Made by a program: the position numbers and the translations under genes
Notes under the pieces: model-generated
Told to the model about the DNA's origin: nothing
The model's input: only the letters and a program-made list of their open reading frames with translations
The model's database searches: none
Part shown: in pieces, positions 16,578-24,297 of the stretch
Layout: every line of letters starts with the position of its first letter
How positions within the stretch are numbered: the first letter of the stretch is position 1
NCBI RefSeq assembly: GCF_039655875.1
Contig: NZ_JBBYXK010000006.1
Location: 1-64,000 of the forward strand
Length of the DNA stretch: 64,000 nucleotides
Direction: 5' to 3'
Source: Emcibacter sp. SYSU 3D8
GTDB lineage: Bacteria > Pseudomonadota > Alphaproteobacteria > SMXS01

Positions 16578-18563
16578 TTACAGCCACCGCTTGTCCCTTC
16601 TCGGTATCCAATTATCCTTACGTGGCGCCGGCTCGCGTCGGTGCCGCTCCGGCGCCGCCCTGACCTGCTCGGGCGTGGGCCCGGCGTATTCATCGCGCAG
16701 GGACTGCCAGTCGTCCTCCGACATCATGTCGACACCGGCCCAGTAGGCGGCGGCGCGGGCGCCGACGCGGCAGTCGAGCCACTCGTTGCGCTCACTCTGG
16801 CGCACGCTCCAGACACCTTTCCCCGCATCGTAAACCTCCGAGACCAGCTGCCGGCAGCCGTCCTCCGGCACTGCCTCGGAGAGATGGACATACCCTGCAG
16901 GGAACGGGTCGCCGCTCTCCCTGGTCGGCCGCTCGAGCCGCAGCTGGCGGTAGAACTCATGCTTGAGCGACGAGGTGGCGATGTTGCGGATCTTGCGCCC
17001 GCCATGCCTACGGGTGGCATCGTCGATGTCCGAGCCGATCCACGAGACGTTCTTGCCGTGCTTCTGGCCCTTGGAGGCGTGAATGCGGCGCGCATCCTGC
17101 GAGCGGATGAACTTGTAGACCTCAGACGTGTAGGCGCCGCTGTCCACCATGCCGACGGCGATGCGCATCAGGTGACCGCTCTCCTGCCGCCAGGTCCGGT
17201 CGTTGAGCAGGTCGTGGAGCTGGAGCCAGGTCTCAGCCTCATTGGGGGCGCCGCGGATCACGGCGTGCTCGATCAACCAGCTCTCCAGTCCCTCACCCCA
17301 GGCCCAGACGGAGGTCTCCAGCCGGTCGCCCTGTACGTCAGTGAACGAGGTCAGCACCAGCCCGTCCGTGGGCACGGTGCCGACCGGCCAGACTTCCCTG
17401 CGGTCATAGAGCCGCTGCCAGTCGGGCGCCTCACCCCTCTCCTCCCAGGTCTGCGCAAGGACGGTGTTGCGGAACACCTTGTGCGCCTCGTCGGAAACCT
17501 GCGCGGCCTCCCAACCGCGGGCGATGCGCGCCCAGCTGAGCCAGCCGACCGGCGAGTACAGCGCCGACAGGTGGAAGCCGATAGTATCGGGATCGGTCGT
17601 ATTGGCCGTCGCCAGCCATTCACCGTTGGACAGCATGGCGCTCTTGTGATGCTCCGGGATCGGCTCGTCACAGCCTTCGCAGAGATAGGCCGCCGTCTCG
17701 GGGTGTCCCTTCTCCCAGCGCAGCCGCTCGAACTTCAGCCACTGCAACTGGCCGCAATGGGGACACGGCACATGGTAGCGCCGCTGGTCGGAGGCCTCGA
17801 ACTCCCGCTCGATGCGCGAGCGGCCCCGGATGGTGGGGGTAGAGACCAGGAACACCTTGCGCCGGTGGGCGAAGGTGAGCGAGCGCATCTCGGCGAGACT
17901 CACCGGATCGCCCTCCTCGTCCGCCGAGGCCGGATAGGCATCGACCTCGTCGAGGAACAGGTAACGCGCCGGGGTGGAGCGCAGCCCCACCGCCGAGTTG
18001 GCGCCGGTCATGATCAGGATGCCGCCGTCGAACTCCTTCGACAGCATGGTGTTGCCGGCATCGCGCGAGCGCGCCGGCTTGACCCTGTCCCTGAGCGCGG
18101 CGCTTTCCTCGATCAGCGGATCAATGCGCTGGCGCGAATTGCGCTTGGCCAGCTCCACCGTGGGCTGCACCGCCAGCATGGGACCGGGCGCCTGGTGGAT
18201 GACGTAGCCGATCCAGTTGTTCCCGGCTTCGGTCGCGCCCACCTGCGCCGCCTTCATGAACACCACCCGCTGTGCCGGGTGCCGGGTGGACAGCGCATCC
18301 ATGATCGCCCCCATGTACGGCGTTCTGGCGGTGCGGTAGCGCCCCGGCTCGGCGGAGGCGCGGTTGCTCAGCATGCGGTGCCGGTCGGACCATTCCGAGA
18401 CGGTGAGGTCGGCATCGGGCCGCAATCCCGCGCCCCACGCGCGCAGCACATCCTCGGTGCCCTCGAAGGCCGCACCGGCCGCGCCGGCCGCGCCGGCCGC
18501 GGCTGTGACCTCAGCGGAACTCGGGTCTGACGTCGGCGAGTTCTGAGAGGTGAAGTCGGACAT
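16578..18563 (-). CDS. phage terminase large subunit, GpA family
   Basis: The 661-residue protein drives DNA packaging into phage heads. The ATPase domain shows FMKAAQVGATEAGNNWIG (Walker A variant), YLFLDEVDAYP (Walker B) and VFLVSTPTIRGRSRIEREF (motif III). A zinc-finger-like C-x2-C pair follows (PCPHCGQ and LCEGCD). The nuclease half begins near LTSFTDVQGDRLE with its acidic residues. The N-terminus has a low-complexity Ala/Gly stretch encoded by short tandem repeats (18475-18505). The gene overlaps the preceding small-terminase-like gene by 53 bases. The sequence is complete and unbroken. Confidence 0.92.
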   Translation of the reverse strand: MSDFTSQNSPTSDPSSAEVTAAAGAAGAAGAAFEGTEDVLRAWGAGLRPDADLTVSEWSDRHRMLSNRASAEPGRYRTARTPYMGAIMDALSTRHPAQRVVFMKAAQVGATEAGNNWIGYVIHQAPGPMLAVQPTVELAKRNSRQRIDPLIEESAALRDRVKPARSRDAGNTMLSKEFDGGILIMTGANSAVGLRSTPARYLFLDEVDAYPASADEEGDPVSLAEMRSLTFAHRRKVFLVSTPTIRGRSRIEREFEASDQRRYHVPCPHCGQLQWLKFERLRWEKGHPETAAYLCEGCDEPIPEHHKSAMLSNGEWLATANTTDPDTIGFHLSALYSPVGWLSWARIARGWEAAQVSDEAHKVFRNTVLAQTWEERGEAPDWQRLYDRREVWPVGTVPTDGLVLTSFTDVQGDRLETSVWAWGEGLESWLIEHAVIRGAPNEAETWLQLHDLLNDRTWRQESGHLMRIAVGMVDSGAYTSEVYKFIRSQDARRIHASKGQKHGKNVSWIGSDIDDATRRHGGRKIRNIATSSLKHEFYRQLRLERPTRESGDPFPAGYVHLSEAVPEDGCRQLVSEVYDAGKGVWSVRQSERNEWLDCRVGARAAAYWAGVDMMSEDDWQSLRDEYAGPTPEQVRAAPERHRREPAPRKDNWIPRRDKRWL

Positions 18564-19047
18564 GCTTCTCCAGCACGGTTTGCATCGCGGCCACGTCGAC
18601 GCCCAGTTCCGCCGCCATCAGGGCAGCGGCGCGGGCGGGCCAGTTGATCCAGCCATCCCGCTCATCGCGGGCCAGCCGGAAGACCAGCGCGGTGACCCGC
18701 GACCGGTCGATCAGATCCCCCTTCAACTTCTGCAGCCGCAGCCGGCGCTCCTGCGCCTTCAGCACCTCGTTGGCGGTCCGCGCCTGCAGGAACGTGGTCC
18801 CGCCGCTGGCCAGCGTGCCCAGCCCGTTCTCGCGCAGGGTCTCGCCAACCGACGACAGCGCTGCCTCGGGCACCGGCTTCATCTTCTGCCGCTGCTTCGA
18901 CGGATCGGTGCTGGCCTGGCGCCGTGCATCGCTCTTGTCTGGATCAATCGAACCATCCGGGTGCAGCACCAGCCGACCCGATGTCTTGGCCTTCTGGACC
19001 GCGCCCCGCGACAGTCCGACACGGGCCGCATACTCCCGCTCGCTCAT
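18511..19047 (-). CDS. small terminase-like protein (elements of external origin type)
   Basis: The 178-residue protein belongs to the group often annotated as elements of external origin, found just upstream of GpA large terminases. It has an N-terminal HTH (SEREYAARVGLSRGAVQKAK) and a middle ARTANEVLKAQERRLRLQKL helix. The C-terminal half is helical (RDERDGWINWPARAAALMAAELG, then the ending HLSELADVRPEFR). It probably recognises DNA and partners the terminase, as an inference from order and fold. The ATG at 19047 gives the family N-terminus. A longer frame to 19140 adds no family sequence. Confidence 0.8.
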   Translation of the reverse strand: MSEREYAARVGLSRGAVQKAKTSGRLVLHPDGSIDPDKSDARRQASTDPSKQRQKMKPVPEAALSSVGETLRENGLGTLASGGTTFLQARTANEVLKAQERRLRLQKLKGDLIDRSRVTALVFRLARDERDGWINWPARAAALMAAELGVDVAAMQTVLEKHVRLHLSELADVRPEFR

Positions 19048-19216
19048 GCCCTGCACGGCGTTCCTCCGATTATTCCGAACATGATGTCTGATTGAGTTGA
19101 TAAGCCGTGCCACCAGAGCGACACGTGTCGTCACGGCCATCAGGGCCGGCCCGCCAACGCGGGCTCGGCCTGGTAGAAGGGGCGCGGTGGTCGCGCTCCT
19201 CTACCAGGAGGTCCAC

Positions 19217-19771
19217 ATGCTTACCGACACCCAACTCGTCATCCTCGGCGCCGCCGCCCAGCGCGACGGCCACGAGGCCCTGCCACTGCCCGACAGCCTG
19301 AAGGGCGGTGCCGCCCACAAGGTGGTGGGCGCCCTGCTCTCGCGCGGACTGATCGAAGAGGTCCTCGCCCCGCTGGCGACCGATCATGTCTGGCGCACCA
19401 GAGAGGACGGTCAGCGCATCCTGCTTCGCATCACCGACGCAGGCCTTGCGGCCATCGGCATTGAACCGGCCGACACTTCACCCACGGGCGACGCTGACGC
19501 GCCCGAGGCTCCGGCGGCAACCAAGACCGCACCGGCGGACGAACCCGCGCCCACGGCCCGCACGCCGCGCGAGGGCACCAAGCAGGCGGCGCTGATCGCC
19601 ATGCTGCGCTCACCCGAGGGCGCGACCATCGCCGAGGTGGTCGCCGCCACCGGCTGGCAGCAGCATACGGTGCGCGGCGCCATCGCCGGTGCGCTCAAGA
19701 AGAAGCTCGGGCTCGAGGTCGTCTCCGAGAAGGTCGAAGGCCGCGGCCGGGTCTACCGGATTGCGAACTGA
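19217..19771 (+). CDS. DUF3489 protein
   Basis: The 184-residue protein has a winged-helix-like N-terminal half (LTDTQLVILGAAAQRDGHEAL, GLIEEVLA) and a Pro/Ala/Thr-rich linker (about 90-120). The C-terminal DUF3489 domain is a second winged helix (GTKQAALIAMLRSPEGATIAEVVAATGWQQHTVRGAIAG). AGGAGG six bases before the ATG at 19217 fixes the start. The family is common in alphaproteobacterial phage-like islands and probably binds DNA. It is transcribed opposite to the flanking genes. Confidence 0.88.
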   Translation: MLTDTQLVILGAAAQRDGHEALPLPDSLKGGAAHKVVGALLSRGLIEEVLAPLATDHVWRTREDGQRILLRITDAGLAAIGIEPADTSPTGDADAPEAPAATKTAPADEPAPTARTPREGTKQAALIAMLRSPEGATIAEVVAATGWQQHTVRGAIAGALKKKLGLEVVSEKVEGRGRVYRIAN

Positions 19772-19774
19772 TGG

Positions 19775-19811
19775 GAGAGGGGAGGCAACTCACTGTCCGT
19801 TGCTTCCTCTC
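19775..19811. terminator. terminator hairpin between convergent genes
   Basis: GAGAGG...GCAAC (19775-19789) pairs with GTTGC...CCTCTC (19799-19811) in the 53-base gap between the convergent DUF3489 and GIY-YIG genes. A short T-run follows on the plus strand. The stem is imperfect. Confidence 0.45.
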
Positions 19812-19824
19812 TTTCCACTCCCTG

Positions 19825-20439
19825 TCAGGGAGCGAGGTCTTTAAAGCCGTGCAGATCGAAAAGTTGAGCTTGTCTCTCCAGCGCCGCTTGTTCGCCTGAT
19901 CCTAGGCCAAGCTCCAATATAATTGCATCGACCAATTCGCGGGGTTCAGGGAGGCGGTTCACCCTTTTTCGGGTTGAATTCCAACTCACCATGTCTGGGG
20001 GCGCCAACCTGATCACTTCACTTTCCAACGCCTCCAGTTCTGCCTTCGATCCCTCCATTGGGATACAAACCGCGCGACAATGGCGGCGTATGAACTCCTT
20101 ACGTACTCGCTTTGCCAGCGCCGCGTCGGCAGGGTTGTGATCCGCCGAGTTCCGATCACGCCACATTCTTCCGATATTGTAATTGCAGGCGAGCTTATGA
20201 CTGCGCTCTTCACTACCGTTGATGTGACGACTGTAGATGCGGTCCACGAATGAGCCTGCGGCTGTAATACCAATGTAGTGGAGTGTGCCTTCATGGTCGG
20301 CGAGGGCATACAATCCAGTTGTGCGAGGAAGTTCGTCGATCTTGCGAAGCTCCATGGTCTGCAACAGGTCCAGGCATTGGCCAGCAGATATTAATCCTAC
20401 TTTATACAATTTTTGCTGATCTCCCCACATATTAGGCAC
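19825..20439 (-). CDS. GIY-YIG nuclease-like protein
   Basis: The 204-residue protein has a GIY-YIG core: TGLYALADHEGTLHYIGIT gives the paired GLY and YIG motifs. An SHKLACNYNIGRMWRD region and a C-terminal LEALESEVIRL segment follow, with the Glu expected late in the domain. The family cuts DNA with one metal ion. It starts 8 bases inside the end of the ParB-methyltransferase gene, so they are likely co-expressed. It could be a homing-like nuclease or a restriction partner of the methylase. The pairing suggests, but does not show, restriction-modification. Confidence 0.75.
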   Translation of the reverse strand: MPNMWGDQQKLYKVGLISAGQCLDLLQTMELRKIDELPRTTGLYALADHEGTLHYIGITAAGSFVDRIYSRHINGSEERSHKLACNYNIGRMWRDRNSADHNPADAALAKRVRKEFIRRHCRAVCIPMEGSKAELEALESEVIRLAPPDMVSWNSTRKRVNRLPEPRELVDAIILELGLGSGEQAALERQAQLFDLHGFKDLAP

Positions 20440-21712
20440 ATTGGCGCGCTGTTTTCACTAGCATAAAGCTTCGCCCATCGCACTCCAGCACGGCCTCCCT
20501 TCCCGTCTCTGCCTGCCACCGCTCGATCGCCACGTCCACATAGGCCGGGCTGATCTCCATCGCAAAGACGCGCCGTCCGTTGGCCTCCCCCGCCATGATC
20601 TGCGAGCCCGAGCCGGAGAACGGTTCGTAGCAGACCCCGCCCCGCTCGACGTGCTGGCGCATCGGGATGCCGAAGGCCTCCAGTGGCTTGGGTGTCGGGT
20701 GGTCGGGCCGCTCGACCTTGGCGAAGCTGGGCATCTCCCACGTCGAGGAGAGAGTATTGTCGGCGACCTTGGGCGGACGGTTGCCCTTGATCCAGCCCAT
20801 GAAGCACGGCTCGTGCTTCCACAGATAGTGGGACCTTGTCAGCACGCCCCGGTCCTTCACCCAGATGATCTGCTGATGCACGAACGCCCCTGCCCGCTCC
20901 CAGCACGCCTCCAGCATCGCCTGACGCCTTGAGGCGTGCCAACAGTACCAGGCCGCATCCTCCGTGATTGCCTCGGCCACCGCCGCCGCGATGAAGCCGT
21001 CGTACAGCTCGGTACCCTGGCTGCTGTCGTCCCAGGTGACGCCGTAGCTGCTCGACCAGTCCTTGTTCCGGGTGGGATGGTTGGAGCCGTCATAGTCGAC
21101 CAGATACGGCGGGTCGGTCGCGAACAGCACCGCCCGCTCCCCGTTCATCAGCCGGCGCACGTCTTCATGGCTCGTGCTGTCGCCGCAGAGAAGCCGGTGA
21201 TCGCCCAGCAGCCACAGGTCGCCTGTACGCGACGCCGGATTACGCGGGGGCTCCGGGATCACCACCGGCGTTGTGCTCTCGCCATCGTCCGCCGAATACG
21301 CCAGCAGCGCGTCGAGCTCGCCATCGGAGAAGCCTGTCAGCGAAAGATCGACGTCCTCGGCCAGCAGGTCGCGCAGCTCGGCCGACAGCAGCGCCTCGTC
21401 CCACGTACCCAGCTCGGTCAGCTTGTTGTCGGCGATCCGGTAGGCCCGGCGCTGCGCCTCGCTGAGATGTCCCAGCACGATCACCGGCGCTTCGGTCAGT
21501 CCCAGCTGCCGCGCCGCGAGGACACGGCCATGGCCGGCGATCAGCTCCCCGTCGTCCGCCACCAGGCACGGCACGGTCCAGCCGAACTCGGCCATGCTTG
21601 CGGCGATCTTGGCAACCTGCGCGTCATCGTGCTGCTTGGCGTTGTGGGCATAGGGCATCAGGCGATCGAGCGGCCATGCCTCGATCGCCTCAGGGGCAAA
21701 GCTGAGGGTCAT
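20432..21712 (-). CDS. ParB-domain DNA methyltransferase fusion
   Basis: The 426-residue protein joins an N-terminal ParB nuclease-like domain (1-~110, GELIAGHGRVLAARQLG) to an adenine or N4-cytosine methyltransferase. The methylase has DPPY at 200-203 (catalytic motif IV) ahead of FSGSGS at 365-370 (SAM-binding motif I), which is the beta-class order. RPDHPTPKPLEAFGIPMRQ is the linking motif. Such fusions are usual in phages and satellites and protect DNA from host restriction or aid regulation. It overlaps the GIY-YIG gene downstream. The target sequence cannot be predicted. Confidence 0.92.
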   Translation of the reverse strand: MTLSFAPEAIEAWPLDRLMPYAHNAKQHDDAQVAKIAASMAEFGWTVPCLVADDGELIAGHGRVLAARQLGLTEAPVIVLGHLSEAQRRAYRIADNKLTELGTWDEALLSAELRDLLAEDVDLSLTGFSDGELDALLAYSADDGESTTPVVIPEPPRNPASRTGDLWLLGDHRLLCGDSTSHEDVRRLMNGERAVLFATDPPYLVDYDGSNHPTRNKDWSSSYGVTWDDSSQGTELYDGFIAAAVAEAITEDAAWYCWHASRRQAMLEACWERAGAFVHQQIIWVKDRGVLTRSHYLWKHEPCFMGWIKGNRPPKVADNTLSSTWEMPSFAKVERPDHPTPKPLEAFGIPMRQHVERGGVCYEPFSGSGSQIMAGEANGRRVFAMEISPAYVDVAIERWQAETGREAVLECDGRSFMLVKTARQCA

Positions 21713-22158
21713 TGTCGATTCCGAATTGATGGTGGATCCGGTAGATACCGGCGGGGCTCCGGCTGGACCCTAAAAGTGGAGTCCAGGTGGATCCCTGGCT
21801 TCCACGAGGTATCCACCCCGGAGGCGGTTCAAGCCTTTGATATGCAGGCAGTTTTAGCTTCGGCGTCCGCTCACTGGACCCCGGGTGGCTTCCCAAAAAA
21901 CAGGGCTGACGGTGCCGTTATCTCGAGCGGCTGCTTTCCGCAGGGGGGTACCCACAGGAGGGACCCATGAAATCAATGGGTTAGAGGGAGTGATGATAGG
22001 GGGTATGGCTGGTTGAGCTGTTGGTCACACAGTCATCCACCGTGCTTGAAGACTACCACGATCCTGTTGCAGATGTAAATGCCGGTGATGTTGCAACGCA
22101 TTGGAGTCACTGCGCATTCCGTCCCGTGGCGATGATGTTGAGCGCGGCTCGCACCCCG
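21713..22158. other. gene-free stretch, includes a duplicated DUF6362 3' end
   Basis: The 446-base gap between rsgA and the methyltransferase has no gene. Bases 22065-22150 resemble the 3' end and downstream flank of the DUF6362 gene at 23343-23410. The rest has no recognisable content. Confidence 0.6.
22065..22150 (-). repeat. diverged copy of DUF6362 3' end, left of rsgA
   Basis: On the minus strand this ends ...ALNIIATGRNAQ-stop, against ALSKIAVRLNA-stop at 23389. The sequence after the stop (down to CTGCAACAGG) is similar as well. The two copies flank rsgA as imperfect direct repeats. Confidence 0.6.
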
Positions 22159-23148
22159 CTATCGATGACGCTTCTCTACCCGTCCGCTGTTGGCGCTGTT
22201 CTCTGCCGCCAGTGAACGCCAACGGTCGAAGCGCAAGGACGTCAGTGCCCCTTCGGCAATCCCTGCCCGTACAGCGCAGCCTGGCTCGACGCCGTGCGCA
22301 CAGTCGGAGAACCGGCAGTTCTGCGATGCGAGAACGAAGTCGTCGAACACTTCCGATATCCCGGCAGCGGCATCCGACAGCTCCAGCTCGCGCATGCCCG
22401 GTGTGTCCAGCAGCCAGCCGCCGCAAGCAAGCCGGTGCATCTCGCGAACGGTGGTGGTGTGGCGCCCTGTATCGTCGCCGGCCCTGATCGTCTGGGTGGT
22501 GATGCTATCTGACCCACGCAACGTGTTGACCAGTGTGGACTTGCCAACACCCGAGGATCCCACGAGCGCAACGGTCTCCCCCTTGCCGCACCACTGAGTG
22601 AGGTGGGCGACACTGGCAGGATCGCGGCCGTTGACCATCTCGACGCACAGTCCCGGTTCGAGACCACGTGCAGCCGCCGCAAAGGTCTCCGGTGTGTCCG
22701 TCAAGTCGGTCTTGGTGAGAACCACTACCGGGTCCACTCCAACCTCCCGCGCCAGCACCAGATAGCGCTCCAGCCGTGCGATGCTGAAGTCCTGATTGCA
22801 CGAAGCGACGATGAACAACGTGTCGACGTTGGCGGCGATCATCTGGTCCTTGCGCGGATCGCCCGGGGCGCGCCGCTTGAACAGGTTCATCCGCCCAAGA
22901 ACACGGACAGGCGTCTCGCCATCGACAAGCACCCAGTCACCGACCGTGGGATGATCGTCCGAAGGCAGGGCGCCGGGAATATAGGGCGTGATGAGATGTT
23001 CTCCACGCGCGCCCGCGACAGCGAGTTGGCCCCGATGAACGTCCATCACCCGGACGGGGTGGCATCGCCGGGTCTCCTCGCGCGTGACCTGCTCACTGAA
23101 ACAGGTCTTCCAGCCGAGGTCATCCAAAGTCTCGTTGGTCGCTTTCAT
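22159..23148 (-). CDS. rsgA: ribosome small-subunit-dependent GTPase A (accessory copy)
   Basis: RsgA (YjeQ) hydrolyses GTP while checking late 30S maturation. The 329-residue protein has an OB-fold N-terminus, then the circularly permuted GTPase with TKTD (G4) at 145-148 before GSSGVGKST (G1) at 197-205 and DTPG (G3) at 248-251. A zinc-binding C-terminus follows with Cys278, Cys283, His285 and Cys291. All the key residues are retained. The ATG at 23148 gives the family N-terminus, and a longer frame to 23364 does not. Its place among phage genes, flanked by a duplicated DUF6362 end, marks it as cargo. A separate housekeeping copy may exist elsewhere. Confidence 0.93.
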   Translation of the reverse strand: MKATNETLDDLGWKTCFSEQVTREETRRCHPVRVMDVHRGQLAVAGARGEHLITPYIPGALPSDDHPTVGDWVLVDGETPVRVLGRMNLFKRRAPGDPRKDQMIAANVDTLFIVASCNQDFSIARLERYLVLAREVGVDPVVVLTKTDLTDTPETFAAAARGLEPGLCVEMVNGRDPASVAHLTQWCGKGETVALVGSSGVGKSTLVNTLRGSDSITTQTIRAGDDTGRHTTTVREMHRLACGGWLLDTPGMRELELSDAAAGISEVFDDFVLASQNCRFSDCAHGVEPGCAVRAGIAEGALTSLRFDRWRSLAAENSANSGRVEKRHR

Positions 23149-23342
23149 GGTGCTGCCGAAGCATCTTTCTGTTCCAGCGGCCAATCGGTCGCCGTTGCGG
23201 GTCGCGTGCAGATCAAGCCGGGTATCTCTCCAGACAAACTGGACCGGAACGCAGGGCGCGCCGGCTGTGACGGAAATGCAATGAGTGACCAGGACGTGCG
23301 ATTGGCGCACCAATCCAGCGTTCTCTATTTGTATCAGATTCT

Positions 23343-23410
23343 TGTTGCAGATGTCAATCTGCAATGCTCATGCAACTCACTGGATTCACTACGCATTCAG
23401 CCGCACCGCG
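23343..23410 (-). repeat. DUF6362 3' end and flank, right of rsgA
   Basis: This is the counterpart of the copy at 22065-22150. Just past the DUF6362 stop it contains TTGCAGA, six bases and TCTGCAA, a 7-bp hairpin that may end transcription. It is the original location, since the full gene joins it. Confidence 0.55.
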
Positions 23411-23784
23411 ATCTTGCTCAACGCGTTCTGCCAACGCCGCCACGCCGTCGTCCGGTCGCAGCCCAGTTCACCCGTGATCCGCTTCCATGGGACACGGGCT
23501 GCACGCGACCAGATCAGCTTGCGCTCGGCTTCTTCCACCCACAGCACCCAGTCGAAGGTCTGCTCCAGCCTCGTGATGGCAGCAGGCGATGGGGTGAACC
23601 GCATGGGCTCTGCCTCCATGGCCGCAACCTCCTGCCGCGTGCGGACGATACTCGGCCAGGTGTTGAAGTAGCCGCGGACCTTTGCTGCGGGCAGCAGACG
23701 CAGGGTCTGGAAGGCTTCCGCGAAGTGAGCCGCCACTGCATCGGCGGTCCAGAGGCGCCTAGCCAAGGCTCGACCAGCTGACAT
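23389..23784 (-). CDS. DUF6362 protein
   Basis: The 131-residue phage-associated protein matches DUF6362: WTADAVAAHFAEAFQTLRLLP, VRGYFNTWPSIVRTRQEV, a WVLWVEEAERKLIWSRA helix and a C-terminal HTH (WKRITGELGCDRTTAWRRW). The HTH suggests DNA binding, and homologues sit near terminase genes. The ATG at 23784 lies 4 bases after the stop of the small gene upstream. A longer frame to 23829 would overlap that gene. Confidence 0.8.
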   Translation of the reverse strand: MSAGRALARRLWTADAVAAHFAEAFQTLRLLPAAKVRGYFNTWPSIVRTRQEVAAMEAEPMRFTPSPAAITRLEQTFDWVLWVEEAERKLIWSRAARVPWKRITGELGCDRTTAWRRWQNALSKIAVRLNA

Positions 23785-23788
23785 GGAG

Positions 23789-23920
23789 CTAGTCACATAA
23801 ACCGCCACGGATCGGTTTCCTTGGCTCACAGACCTTCTCCGCCCGCCGCAGTGGGAGACGACTATGGAACAGATCGGGGGTCGCCTCCCATCTCAGAGCA
23901 GTCTGAATGGTTTCAGCCAT
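23789..23920 (-). CDS. small protein upstream of DUF6362, 43 aa
   Basis: The 43-residue frame has AGGAGACC placed 4 bases before ATG, a strong ribosome-binding site. It ends four bases before the DUF6362 start. The protein (MAETIQTALRWEATPDLFHS, then a basic C-terminus) has no family that I know. The tight spacing and good site support translation. Confidence 0.55.
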   Translation of the reverse strand: MAETIQTALRWEATPDLFHSRLPLRRAEKVCEPRKPIRGGLCD

Positions 23921-24081
23921 CGTGGTCTCCTTTACTGGCTGGCTGCGGGGTCGAAGACGTCGACGGTCATGTGCTTGGCGGTACGGGCCGCCCTTGTCGG
24001 ATCGGGATGTGCCGGGAGCCTCAGAGATCCCGCGCGAACACCCCTCGACGTCTGGGAGAGGCCAAACCTGCCGGTTGGCCT

Positions 24082-24100
24082 CCCCATACGTAGTATGGGG
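24082..24100. repeat. perfect hairpin CCCCATAC-gta-GTATGGGG
   Basis: The two 8-base arms pair fully around a 3-base loop, and TTT follows on the plus strand. It could be a protein-binding dyad next to the iteron-like repeats or a weak terminator. Confidence 0.6.
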
Positions 24101-24104
24101 TTTC

Positions 24105-24290
24105 ATTGTTCGTCCTCCGCTCAAGGTAAACCGCTGAATTCATTTGAGTTTTTAGAACGAACAGAGGACAGACAAGGGGACGGACATGTTCGACCTCATT
24201 TGAGATCAACTCCTTGATTTCATTGGGATGAGGACGAACAAGGGCGGAGGACGAACATGTTTGTCCTGAGGTCGAACAGAGGACGTACAA
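24105..24290. repeat. iteron-like repeats with core GGACGAACA
   Basis: Copies or near-copies of GAGGACGAACA occur at 24230-24240 and 24247-24257. A reversed copy, TGTTCGTCCTCC, is at 24107-24118. Weaker versions are at 24155-24168, 24177-24195 and 24271-24286. Two of them form near-palindromes (GGACGGACATGTTCGACC and GGACGAACATGTTTGTCC). The cluster lies just after the primase-helicase gene and is a candidate replication origin or regulator array. Confidence 0.55.
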
Positions 24291-24297
24291 ATCAGAA

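Larger units (their letters stand above)
23921..24297. other. non-coding stretch with palindrome and iteron-like repeats
   Basis: I see no gene between the small gene and the primase-helicase. The stretch has a perfect 8-bp hairpin at 24082-24100 and a cluster of GGACGAACA-type repeats at 24105-24290. Confidence 0.6.

Noticed and set aside
16482-18530. Long plus-strand frame (682 codons) across the terminase gene
   Set aside because: It is the antisense of a clear GpA terminase, with Arg/Gly/Pro-rich composition and no motif.
19825-21712. Complete restriction-modification system
   Set aside because: The methyltransferase and GIY-YIG genes overlap, but ParB-methylase fusions in phages usually stand alone. 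No known restriction enzyme family is recognisable.
24105-24290. CRISPR array
   Set aside because: The repeats are short, uneven in spacing and partly inverted, and no cas gene is present. No CRISPR array was seen anywhere in the window.
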